A DNA stretch of 26,762 nucleotides. It comes from Nemertoderma westbladi (Eukaryota > Xenacoelomorpha > Nemertodermatida > Nemertodermatidae). The stretch spans positions 1 to 26,762 of the forward strand of contig JAUCBJ010003207.1 of NCBI GenBank assembly GCA_032718475.1, written 5' to 3'. Below, piece after piece: positions 9,856-19,555 of the stretch. Every line of letters starts with the position of its first letter. Position 1 is the first letter of the stretch. The translations under genes and the position numbers were made by a program. The notes below the pieces were generated by a model that ran no database searches, had not been told where the DNA came from, and saw nothing but the letters and a program-made list of their open reading frames with translations.

Positions 9856-11070
9856 ATGGGACGACTGCTCAATTTTCCAATTGATGTCCCGGGGCCAGCA
9901 ACATTCCTATCCCGTTACGCTGGGTTTCTCGGCTGGTTGCCATGGTTTTTGAGACGATGGATACTTGTGAACAAGGCGAAACCGAGTCAGAGACCGGACG
10001 ATGTTCAAGATGTGTTGGGGAACGATCCCTATAAAATAGATGAGATCGTTCATGGTAAAGTTTGGAAGATTGCCTACGAGTACGCGGATAACCTCGTAGC
10101 CCATCGCAGTCGACTCAAGTTCGTCGACTTTTCTTCTGAAGAATCAATCAATGCCATATTAGCTGAGGCCGCAAAAGATGGTAGAGAGTCCCACGCCCAA
10201 GCTACAGAAGATATTGAAAGGATGAAAGAAGTCAACAATTTATCACCTGAGGAGGTCCATGCCGGTGGATACGTTAAAGCGGCGAGCAAGAACATCAACA
10301 TGTATGTTGTTAAACTAACATCCGGTGACGTCATATTGTACTGCCCAGTTCACATTCACAGGAATTCCACCTTGTCCAACTTCCTGGATAAACTGGGCCC
10401 CGTTAGGTGGATAATCATTGGCTCATCCTACCACACTCTCTTCCTGCCTTCCGCTATGAAAACCTTTCCAGAAGCGATGGTTGTTGGGGCAACAGGAGCC
10501 GAGCTTAAGCTGAAGGCGGTATCGGCTTTCATCCGCGGCAAATTGGATTATGATGTCACTAAATCGGAGGATAGATGCCACCTAGCGGATAAGTTTGATG
10601 TCAATGAGCTGGAGTTGCTGTTCATCGCCGGGGATGTGTTCAGCCAGGCGATCATCGTTCGTGCGTCCAACGCTCTCCTCGAGGCCGATGTCATCTACTC
10701 ACACCATCCAGGCTGCACCTGCGTCGCCTGCAACCTGCCAATCACCTCCTTCCCCACTTGGAATATTCGTCTACGTCTGTGGACCTTTCGCTCCAACGAA
10801 GTCACTCATCCCGATTACGGTCTTCCCTACTACCGCTTCAGCCTAATGAACCCCGACAGCGTTTTGTACAACATGCTGATAACGCCGCCTCATGATGGTG
10901 TTAACATCCTCGCTGCTATGGCGGGCTCATTGCGAACGGCTTTAGCGTCGTCCGTGGATGTCGTATGCTCCGTCCACAGCTCGATTCTAACTCCCGACGA
11001 TTACAAGAAGAGTGTGGATCGCAACTGGTACTGGTTGGACGGAAAGTCACTACTTAATCAGAATGACTAA
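9856..11070 (+). CDS. DUF4336-like (metallo-beta-lactamase-fold-related) protein, single exon
   Basis: An intact 404-codon frame runs from the first in-frame ATG (9856) to TAA; an in-frame TAG at 9772-9774 closes the frame upstream. The central part resembles the DUF4336 family, which is distantly related to the metallo-beta-lactamase fold. It has a strand-turn-strand VVKLTSGDVILYCPV (residues 151-165), LGPVRWIIIGSSYHTLFLP (180-198), and a C-terminal VDVVCSVHSSIL (367-378) followed by WYWL (391-394). The classical HxHxDH zinc motif is absent; a His/Cys cluster SHHPGCTCVAC lies at 282-292. The N-terminus is hydrophobic (YAGFLGWLPWFLRRWILV, about 21-38) and could be a membrane anchor or signal. 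The biochemical role is unknown. A polyadenylation-type AATAAA lies at 11430-11435. The absence of introns contrasts with WDR24. The family call is from remembered motif shape and was not searched. Confidence 0.8.
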   Translation: MGRLLNFPIDVPGPATFLSRYAGFLGWLPWFLRRWILVNKAKPSQRPDDVQDVLGNDPYKIDEIVHGKVWKIAYEYADNLVAHRSRLKFVDFSSEESINAILAEAAKDGRESHAQATEDIERMKEVNNLSPEEVHAGGYVKAASKNINMYVVKLTSGDVILYCPVHIHRNSTLSNFLDKLGPVRWIIIGSSYHTLFLPSAMKTFPEAMVVGATGAELKLKAVSAFIRGKLDYDVTKSEDRCHLADKFDVNELELLFIAGDVFSQAIIVRASNALLEADVIYSHHPGCTCVACNLPITSFPTWNIRLRLWTFRSNEVTHPDYGLPYYRFSLMNPDSVLYNMLITPPHDGVNILAAMAGSLRTALASSVDVVCSVHSSILTPDDYKKSVDRNWYWLDGKSLLNQND

Positions 11071-11330
11071 GAACTACTGTATATGTAGTATACGTACACA
11101 GGTGGTGGTTCAAAAACAAAAACATTTTACTGTAGAAAATCAACACCCCTCTTCCCCTCATTTCCTAGGGGACAAATTTTTCTACACACTACACACAATA
11201 CAATACAACACAATAAGTAAATACTAGCAAGCATGCTTTTTCAGGTAAATCGTAAACCTCACATATTATAATTTATTATTGGTGTTATAGGTGAATGAGT
11301 GGTTTCATATTGTTATAACTTTTTGTTAGG

Positions 11331-11405
11331 CACAGCTTTTGCAAAGTCGGCAATGACGTCCAGGTGGGATCGAACTGGTGACCTCCGGGTTTGAGCAACA
11401 TATCA
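11331..11405 (-). mobile_element. Possible tRNA-derived SINE fragment
   Basis: Read on the minus strand, this stretch has GGAGGTCACCAGTTCGATCC followed by CACCTGG, which resembles the RNA polymerase III B box and its surroundings in tRNA-derived SINEs. No convincing A box is found upstream, and the T-arm does not fold, so a functional tRNA is unlikely. It lies in the probable 3' UTR of the plus-strand gene. A chance match cannot be excluded. Confidence 0.4.
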
Positions 11406-11733
11406 TAATGATACTGTACATTGAAACTAAATAAAAGTTCAGTGTCCTAATTTTCCGGTGGATGGACTTCTTCTCTTCTCTTGTTCTCATTTAAATTGCG
11501 CTTTGTTGTTAAATTTAAAAATTGTTTACATTTTAAAACATTAGACCATGAATTTGGAAATGTATAAGACTATTTTCTAGAATGTTTAAAGTAAGTAAAG
11601 TTTCTTTGATCGTTAGTTATTTTAACTTACATTGTCTCTGATAACTTTACTTTACTATCTCGCAATGGGCGTTGATTGGACTGAACCAGCGCAAATTATT
11701 TCTTTATTTATTGGCTTCCTTAACGTGCAATTT

Positions 11734-11741
11734 AATTTAAC
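11734..11741. repeat. Target-site duplication, left copy (AATTTAAC)
   Basis: The eight bases are identical to 12781-12788 and immediately flank the CAAGG...CCTTG termini of the foldback element. An 8-bp duplication is characteristic of hAT transposons. Confidence 0.85.
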
Positions 11742-12780
11742 CAAGGTATACTAAATAACAGGTCATGCAGCGAGCGGATTGCTGAAATTAGCGTGGGCCG
11801 ATCGTTTCCCTATTTATGGCACTATTTTCATAATATTTCCTTAGAAACTTCTTATGTGCTACTTTGGTGAGATGGATATGATGACTAGGATTCATAGCAA
11901 TGTAATAAAATGTGTTTATGGAATTTTTATCTTGTAGTTGCAAAGGTAACCGGGTGCAAATTTCAAACTTTGCGCGCCTGTATTTCAAGGCGACAATGGA
12001 TTCTTTCCTTGATGTTTGGTAGGTGATTAAAGAAAATAAAAGACTATCAAAATATTTTACATTTGAATTTGTTTACATTCCCGTTGCCATGAAAATAAGT
12101 ATAATGAAAAATTGTCTACCAATTCTATAAAACACCATTTTTATTCGGTTTGCCAGTCTAAATAATAAGTTAAAATTACCAACATTTTATTTTATAATTC
12201 GTTAATTGTGAATCATATTTCTAAAAGTCAATATTTGCCAATAAACTAAACTGTCCAATCAGAGAACAAGACCTGCGATTCCATGATTTTGACATTCCAG
12301 AATATTAAATTTCAGTTAGCAATTATTAGAAATAAAGGACAGCCACCAGGCATGTTTGTTGAAAATTATATAAATAGTAAATAGTAGCCCAATTTCTATC
12401 TGGCGGTCATAATGGGAAATTATCGTAATTCCCGTCACCAAGGAAACGGGTAGAAAAAAACTTAAATGTAAAATATTTTGATAGACTTTTATTCCCTTTA
12501 CTCATATACCAAATCTCACGAACAGAATCCCTTGTCGTCTTGAATTACAGACGCTCCAAAATTGAACTTGCACCCGGTTACCTTGGTAACTACAAGATAA
12601 AAATTCCAGAAACACATTTTATTACATTGCTATGAATCCTAGTCATCATATCCATCTAACCAAAGTAGCACAAGTTTCTAAGGAAATATTATGAAAAAAG
12701 TGCCATAAATAGGGAAACGATCGGCCCACGCTAATTTCAGCAATCCGCTCGCTGCATGACCTGTTATTTAGTACACCTTG
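11742..12780. mobile_element. hAT-like non-autonomous foldback transposon with ~350-bp inverted arms
   Basis: The 1039-bp element begins CAAGGTATACTAAATAACAG and ends with the inverted equivalent (CAAGGTGTACTAAATAACAG on the minus strand). The terminus CAAGG fits the hAT pattern YARNG, and a perfect 8-bp duplication, AATTTAAC, flanks it. The arms run from 11742 to about 12090 and from about 12433 to 12780. The outer 230 bp or so are nearly identical, while the inner parts have diverged more. The 340-bp centre shows no transposase. The minus-strand frame of 66 codons in the left arm (11788-11988) is a by-product of the repeat. Confidence 0.9.
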
Positions 12781-12788
12781 AATTTAAC
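12781..12788. repeat. Target-site duplication, right copy (AATTTAAC)
   Basis: This is the exact match to 11734-11741, directly after the CCTTG terminus. Confidence 0.85.
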
Positions 12789-13189
12789 CTAATTTACATT
12801 CTTTATGGTGTAATAATTAATATATTTCGCGAAGATTTGACAGCAGCAAAAATATCACCATTATAACAGTTTTAACAACCTGATTGGTAGATAGCGTACT
12901 TTGGTCTCTAGGTCCTGTTCCTGCGTCTTTAGATGCAGTGATGTTTTTCTAAAAATGTTGATTAAAACTACACAACTTAAACTGAAACCTGTGCAATTGA
13001 CACCGTTTATTGTTTTGGTTAGAATAATATTCTGTCGCAGCACATAATGGCGCAGTACGACCAAAGGAGCTAACGACGCAGAACCGTTTGTAGCTGACAG
13101 TTCCAATCATACAGTTGGTGACTTAGAGATTAGGAATTAACACGAATCCCATATCTCCAACCCCATTTACATTTGAACAAAGGTAGTTG
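12789..13189. other. Non-coding spacer before minisatellite B
   Basis: No recognised gene. An 81-codon minus-strand frame (12861-13106) shows no family motif. A 21-base word at 13006-13026 is repeated exactly in WDR24 intron 1 (7519-7539). Confidence 0.45.
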
Positions 13190-16100
13190 TGGTTGTAACC
13201 CAACGGGAGGATACAACTATGGATGTAACCCAACAAGAGGATACAACTATGGATGTAACCCAACAAGAGGATACAGCTATGGATGTAAACCGCCCAGCTA
13301 GAGGATACAGCTATGGATGTAACCCAACAAGAGGATACAGCTATGGATGTAACCCAACAAGAGGATACAACTATGGATGTTACCCAACAAGAGGATACAG
13401 CTATGGATGTATACCGCCCAACAAGAGGATACAGCTATGGATGTAACCCAACAAGAGGATACAGCTATGGATGTAACCCAACAAGAGGATACAGCTATGG
13501 ATGTAACCCAACAAGAGGATACAACTATGGATGTAACCCAACAAGAGGATACAACTATGGATGTAACCCAACAAGAGGATACAACTATGGATGTCACCAA
13601 ACAAGAGGATACAACTATGGATGTAACCCGCCAAACAAGAGGATACAACTATGGATGTAACCCGCCCAACAAGAGGATACAACTATGGATGTAACCCAAC
13701 AAGAGGATACAGCTATGGATGTAACCCAACAATAGGATACAACTATGGATGTAACCAAACAAGAGGATACAACTATGGATGTAACCCGCCCAACAAGAGG
13801 ATACAACTATGGATGTAACCCAACAAGAGGATACAACTATTTGATGTAACCCAACAAGAGGATACAACTATGGATGTAACCCATCCAACAAGAGGATACA
13901 ACTATTTGATGTAACCCAACAAGAGGATACAACTATGGATGTAAACCGCCCAGCAAGAGGATACAGCTATGGATGTAACCCAACAAGAGGATACAGCTAT
14001 GGATGTAACCCAACAAGAGGATACAACTATGGATGTAACCCAACAAGAGGATACAGCTATGGATGTAACCCATCCAACTCCAACAAGAGGATACAACTAT
14101 GGATGTAACCCATCCAACAAGAGGATACAACTATGGATGTAACCCATCCAACAAGAGGATACAACTATGGATGTAACCCAACAAGAGGATACAGCTATGG
14201 ATGTAACCCAACAAGAGGATACAACTATGGATGTAACCCATCCAACTCCAACAAGAGGATACAACTATGGATGTAACCCATCCAACAAGAGGATACAACT
14301 ATGGATGTAACCCATCCAACAAGAGGATACAACTATGGATGTAACCCGCCCAACAAGAGGATACAACTATGGTTGTAACCCAACAAGAAGATACAGCTAT
14401 GGATGTAACCCAACAAGAGGATACAGCTATGGATGTAACCCGCCCAACGAGAGGATACAACTATGGATGCAACCCAACAAGAGGATACAGCTATGGATGT
14501 AACCCAACAAGAGGATACAGCTATGGATGTAACCCAACAAGAGGATACAGCTATGGATGTAACCCATCCAACAAGAGGATACAACTATGGATGTAAACCG
14601 CCCAACAAAAGGATACAACTATGGATGTAGACCGCCCAACAAGAGGATACAACTATGGATGTAACCCAACAAGAGGATACAGCTATGGATGTAACCCGCC
14701 CAACAAGAGGATAAAACTATGGATGTAACCCAACAAGAGGATACAACTATGGATGTAACCCAACAAGAGGATACAACTATGGATGTAACCCAACAAGAGG
14801 ACACATCTATGGATGTAACCCGCCCAACAAGTGGATACAGCTATGGATGTAACCCAACAAGAGGATACAACTATGGATGTAACCCAACAAGAGGATACAA
14901 CTATGGATGTAACCCAACAAGAGGATACAACTATGGATGTAACCCAACAAGAGGATACATCTATGGATGTAACCCGCCCAACAAGTGGATACAACTATGG
15001 ATGTAACCCAACAAGAGGATACAACTATGGATGTAACCCAACAAGAGGATACAACTATGGATGTAACCCATCCAACTCCAACAAGAGGATACAACTATGG
15101 ATGTAACCCATCCAACAAGAGGATATAACTATGGATGTAACCCATCCAACAAGAGGATACAACTATGGTTGTAACCCAACAAGAAGATACAGCTATGGAT
15201 GTAACCCAACAAGAGGATACAGCTATGGATGTAACCCGCCCAACGAGAGGATACAACTATGGATGCAACCCAACAAGAGGATACAGCTATGGATGTAACC
15301 CAACAAGAGGATACAACTATGGATGTAAACCGCCCAACAAGAGGATACAACTATGGATGTAAACCGCCCAACAAGAGGATACAACTATGGATGTAACCCA
15401 ACAAGAGGATACAGCTATGGATGTAACCCGCCCAACAAGAGGATAAAACTATGGATGTAACCCAACAAGAGGATACAACTATGGATGTAACCCAACAAGA
15501 GGATACAACTATGGATGTAACCCAACAAGAGGACACATCTATGGATGTAACCCGCCCAACAAGTGGATACAGCTATGTATGTAACCCAACAAGAGGATAC
15601 AACTATGGATGTAACCCAACAAGAGGATACAACTATGGATGTAACCCAACAAGAGGATACAACTATGGATGTAACCCAACAAGAGGATACATCTATGGAT
15701 GTAACCCGCCCAACAAGTGGATACAACTATGGATGTAACCCAACAAGAGGATACAACTATGGATGTAACCCAACAAGAGGATACATCTATGGATGTAAAC
15801 CGCCCAACAAGAGGATACAACTATGGATGTAACCCAACAAGAGGACACATCTATGGATGTAACCCGCCCAACAAGTGGATACAGCTATGGATGTAACCCA
15901 ACAAGAGGATACAACTATGGATGTAACCCAACAAGAGGATACAACTATGGATGTAACCCAACAAGAGGATACAACTATGGATGTAACCCAACAAGAGGAT
16001 ACATCTATGGATGTAACCCGCCCAACAAGTGGATACAACTATGGATGTAACCCAACAAGAGGATACAACCCAACAAGAGGATACATCTATGGATGTAAAC

Positions 16101-16560
16101 CGCCCAACAAGAGGATACAACTATGGATTTAACCCGCCCAACAAGTGGATACAACTATGGATGTAACCCAACAAGAGGATACAACTATGGATGTAACCCA
16201 ACAAGAGGATACATCTATGGATGTAAACCGCCCAACAAGAGGATACAACTATGGATTTAACCAACCCAACAAGTGGATACAACTATGGATGTAACCCAAC
16301 AAGAGGATACAACTATGGATGTAACCCAACAAGAGGATACAGCTATGGATGTAACCCAACAAGAGGATACAACTATGGATGTAACCCAACAAGAGGATAC
16401 AACTATGGATGTAACCCAACAAGAGGATACATCTATGGATGTAAACCGCCCAACAAGAGGATACAACTATGGATTTAACCCACCCAACAAGTGGATACAA
16501 CTATGGATGTAACCCAACAAAGGATACAATTAACCCATCAAGAGGATACACATCAGCTAT
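13190..16560. repeat. Minisatellite B (30-bp core with 34- and 40-bp variants, ~108 copies)
   Basis: The core unit is GGATACAACTATGGATGTAA followed by CCCAACAAGA. Longer units carry 4 extra bases (CGCC- or ATCC-type spacers before CAACAAG) or 10 extra bases (ATCCAACTCC type). AACT/AGCT/ATCT variants alternate. A 30-bp unit without stops gives open decapeptide frames on both strands (for example GYNYGCNPTR and DTTMDVTQQE on plus). The 34/40-bp units shift the frame, so no frame stays open beyond about 115 codons; I therefore do not call a gene. Rare variants show higher-order duplication: GGATAAAACT recurs at 732-bp spacing (14709, 15441), and GGACACATCT recurs at about 14799, 15531 and 15843. 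Confidence 0.97.
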
Positions 16561-17359
16561 GTTATAAAAAGTGGCGTTAATGTTACCAAGTTGAGGACAC
16601 AGATATTCATTAATAAGATATAAACAGGAAAATATAATTACCAATGATTTATTTAACAAAAATGCCAATTAATGGATATACATACCAAAGTAATGTTTGC
16701 ACAATAATAAATATAGTTGATCTCATTAAACAGCTGCCTTGTAGCAGGAAGAATTCTGCGGTTGATTGAGTTGCCAGTGTATATTTTACCGTAATATCAT
16801 CGGCAGAATAATAAATAGAAGATTTGTGATTAATTAATTTAATTTGGAGAAAGGATAAAGTTTTCAGTTGCCCGATAAATCAATAGATTCAATTATCAAT
16901 ATATTAGTTTTTGTAATCGTTGCTGTAGCAACGGCGAGACAATAATGATGGTAGGAAGGAACTATAGGTTTAGGTAATCTTACGAATGGTTAACAAGTCC
17001 GATATTGTAAAACAACATTACACAGCGTACCTGTAACCATAGTGATGGAATCAATGAAATTAAAACAGACCAGTACGATATAATATATAATAATTTATTG
17101 CCTGCGGTTATTCTACTTATATTACATTATAATTTGTAGTGGATTTGAAATTATGTTATATAACTGAAAACGTAATTTTATTCGAAAATTTTTATACTAT
17201 TTCACGAGGAAGGGATATTTTAATAAAATCCAAATGACAGATAGACAATGGATCGTAAAATAATAATAACATATATAAAATGTTTAAGCTTGTGTTTGTT
17301 TATTTCATATAATTATAAAAAGATAATATTTCCAATTTTTATTGAAATGTTGACGGCAG
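16561..17359. other. AT-rich spacer between minisatellites B and C
   Basis: No gene is seen. The palindromic GTTGCTGTAGCAAC at 16919-16932 resembles an RFX X-box with one mismatch. The end (TTGACGGCAG at 17350-17359) could be a splice acceptor for the repeat-bearing exon candidate. Confidence 0.45.
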
Positions 17360-18144
17360 AGATAAACTGGAGGCTGGAGCTACAAGGAAGGCCATTACAG
17401 GAGCTACAAGGAAGGCCATTATAGGAGCTACAAGGAAGGCCATCACAGGAGCTACAAGGAAGGACATTACAGGAGCTACAAGGAAGGACATTACAGGAGC
17501 TACAAGTAAGGACATTACAGGAGCTACAAGGAAGGCCATTACAGGAGCTACAAGGAAGGCCATTACAGGAGCTACAAGGAAGGACATTACAGGAGCTACA
17601 AGGAAGGACATTACAGGAGCTACAAGGAAGGCCATTACAGGAGCTAAAAGGAAGGCCATTACAGGAGCTACAAGGAAGGCCATTACAGGAGCTACAAGGA
17701 AGGACATTACAGGAGCTACAAGGAAGGACATTACAGGAGCTACAAGGAAGGCCATTACAGGAGCTAAAAGGAAGGCCATTACAGGAGCTACAAGGAAGGC
17801 CATTACAGGAGCTACAAGGAAGGCCATTACAGGAGCTACAAGGAAGGCCATTACAGGAGCTACAAGGAAGGACATTACAGGAGCTACAAGGAAGGCCATT
17901 ACAGGAGCTACAAGGAAGGCCATTACAGGAGCTACAAGGAAGGACATTACAGGAGCTACAAGGAAGGACATTACAGGAGCTACAAGGAAGGCCCTTACAG
18001 GAGCTACAAGGAAGGCCATTACAGGAGCTACAAGGAAGGCCATTACAGGAGCTACAATGAAGGCCATTACAGGAGCTACAAGGAAGGCCATTACAGGAGC
18101 TACAAGGAAGGCCATTACAAGAGCTACAAGGAAGGCCATTACAG
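17360..18144 (+). other. Candidate repeat-coding internal exon (GATRKAIT octapeptides)
   Basis: On the plus strand the array lies between an acceptor-like TTGACGGCAG (ending 17359) and a donor-like ATTACAG then GTAAAA (18144/18145). In the frame GAT-AAA-CTG-GAG, the stretch is open from 17346 to the stop at 18153-18155. It would encode DKLEAGATRKAIT and then about 31 more octapeptides, with Ala/Asp and Thr/Lys/Ser/Met variants. No neighbouring exons are recognised, and the minus strand has an equally long frame. I give it as a candidate only. Strict 24-bp unit length is also expected of a purely non-coding array. Confidence 0.3.
17374..18143. repeat. Minisatellite C (24-bp units, ~32 copies)
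   Basis: The unit is GGAGCTACAAGGAAGG then CCATTACA. The array has about 32 copies with no length variation, so all five stop-free frames remain open throughout. Point variants include CCATT/ACATT (Ala to Asp in one plus frame), GCTAAAAGG, AAGTAAGG and CTACAATG. The arrangement of the CCATT and ACATT types follows a five-unit (120-bp) pattern in places; GCTAAAAGG occurs at about 17643 and 17763. The long minus-strand frame (17339-18139, MAFLVAPV octapeptides) is one translation. The plus strand carries GATRKAIT octapeptides. Confidence 0.97.
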
Positions 18145-19555
18145 GTAAAACTTAATAAAATGTGATGAAATTCTGCTATAGAATGGATTATTTTTACACA
18201 TCAATAAAAAAAATAATTCTTAAAATTTAACTAAAATTTGATATTTTTTTTTAAATAAGAACTTATTTATTTCGAGGAATTTAATTTCTTAACCACCATA
18301 AAATATTATTACCTGACAGTTTATTTATTATTGTGTATAAAGAACATTAATTAATACATGTCCCAACGTAGACGTAATGAATGGTAATTAACAGTTTATG
18401 TTTAGTACGACGTGAGTTGTGGATGTGGGACGAACCGCAGAGTGAGTGAGTCTTTAGGCAAACCATACAGATTAGCACGAGACAAATGGACACTGCCCGG
18501 TCTAATTCAATATTTGAACAGTTGGCGTTGGTCAACAATCGAAATTGTTTAGTTTTGACTCTTAATGTACTAAATAATGCCTCGTTGGCCGCTACTAAAA
18601 CCGGATGCAACCATCTAACACCATCTAGCGCAACCACAACATGGGTACACGCACAGTCGTACGCATATCACAAAGGTGCCCCAACAATCTGCTTTAACTC
18701 CCCCCGTAACACTTATATGGACATAATATGTACACAAATTGGTCAATAATATAAAAATAGAAGAAGCCAAATAAGGTTACACACTAATGTTAATTGTCGT
18801 CCTCTTTCCTAAGACAGGAAATATTTAATCTAAAAAACATAGTGGATTTGGTATATATATGTTTGTGTTTGTATATGTGAGTGTATATTATTATTAGTAA
18901 CATGTCGAACATATTGTATTGTATAATTAACCTAAAATCGTGAGGTCAAATACTAGAAAATCAAGATTTTCTAGTATTTTAGCACTTTCGCTAAAATTTT
19001 AATTTTTGAACAAAAAGTTTATAAACTTCTAAAGTCTATAATATATCGAGAATTCACCTCACATAATTTCGATTTATTTAATAATTTTAGATTCTTAAAG
19101 TGATTGTGGTTCATTTTATAATAGGTACCAGTTTATAATCATTTTAACGTCTCTAACGTATAGTTTAACAAACAACAACTTATACAGGTGCGGTAGTGTG
19201 TGTCGGCTTAAGTATTAATATTAATTACGTACCGGTACCCCGTATAAACAAACCCAAACCCCTGGAACTTTCGAACTGTAACGCAATACGAACGTCTGCC
19301 AACTATATTTTAGCACAGAGTATTATATTATCTCCCAGTCGCAAAGGCCTTTATCTTTATCGCTTTAACACCTAAGCGATCTGGGTCACTAATAATGCTA
19401 CTGCGTTACCATTGATAAACCCCATGACTTAATAAACTACCCGATGTGATTGTTTAACAAAACAAGTGAACGTCATGGAGCAATCAATATAAAGACTACA
19501 GAGACTGAGACAAACAAAGTCGGTATATTATAAAGCTGTCGGTAGATAGATTACA
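18145..19555. other. AT-rich region with unrecognised ORFs and a perfect hairpin
   Basis: Overlapping frames on both strands near 18347-18749 (87 codons plus, 96 codons minus) have less AT-rich composition than the surroundings but no motif I recognise. They could be an old mobile-element fragment or an unknown exon. A 15-bp perfect hairpin lies at 18948-18979. The 3' UTR of the ENSA gene should occupy the right part of this stretch. Confidence 0.45.
18948..18979. repeat. Perfect 15-bp inverted repeat with 2-base loop
   Basis: AAATACTAGAAAATC (18948-18962) and its exact reverse complement (18965-18979) are separated only by AA. It is an almost ideal cruciform or hairpin. No TIR-type element around it is evident, and its strand and role are unknown. 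Confidence 0.85.

Larger units (their letters stand above)
11071..11741. other. 3' UTR and intergenic DNA
   Basis: This includes the probable 3' UTR of the upstream gene, a candidate poly(A) signal AATAAA at 11430-11435, and a possible SINE fragment at about 11331-11405. The remainder is AT-rich with no recognised gene. The last 8 bases (AATTTAAC, 11734-11741) are the target duplication of the hAT-like element. Confidence 0.55.

Noticed and set aside
11331-11405. Functional tRNA gene
   Set aside because: The B box resembles one, but the T stem does not pair and no A box or acceptor stem is found; recorded as a possible SINE fragment.
11788-11988. 66-codon minus-strand gene
   Set aside because: It lies wholly in the left arm of the foldback transposon and has no protein-like features.
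17339-18139. 266-residue hydrophobic MAFLVAPV-repeat protein on the minus strand
   Set aside because: It is one of five open frames of a 24-bp minisatellite; there is no non-repeat domain except a short tail. The plus-strand exon model is slightly better supported by flanking splice-like signals, but neither is called a gene.
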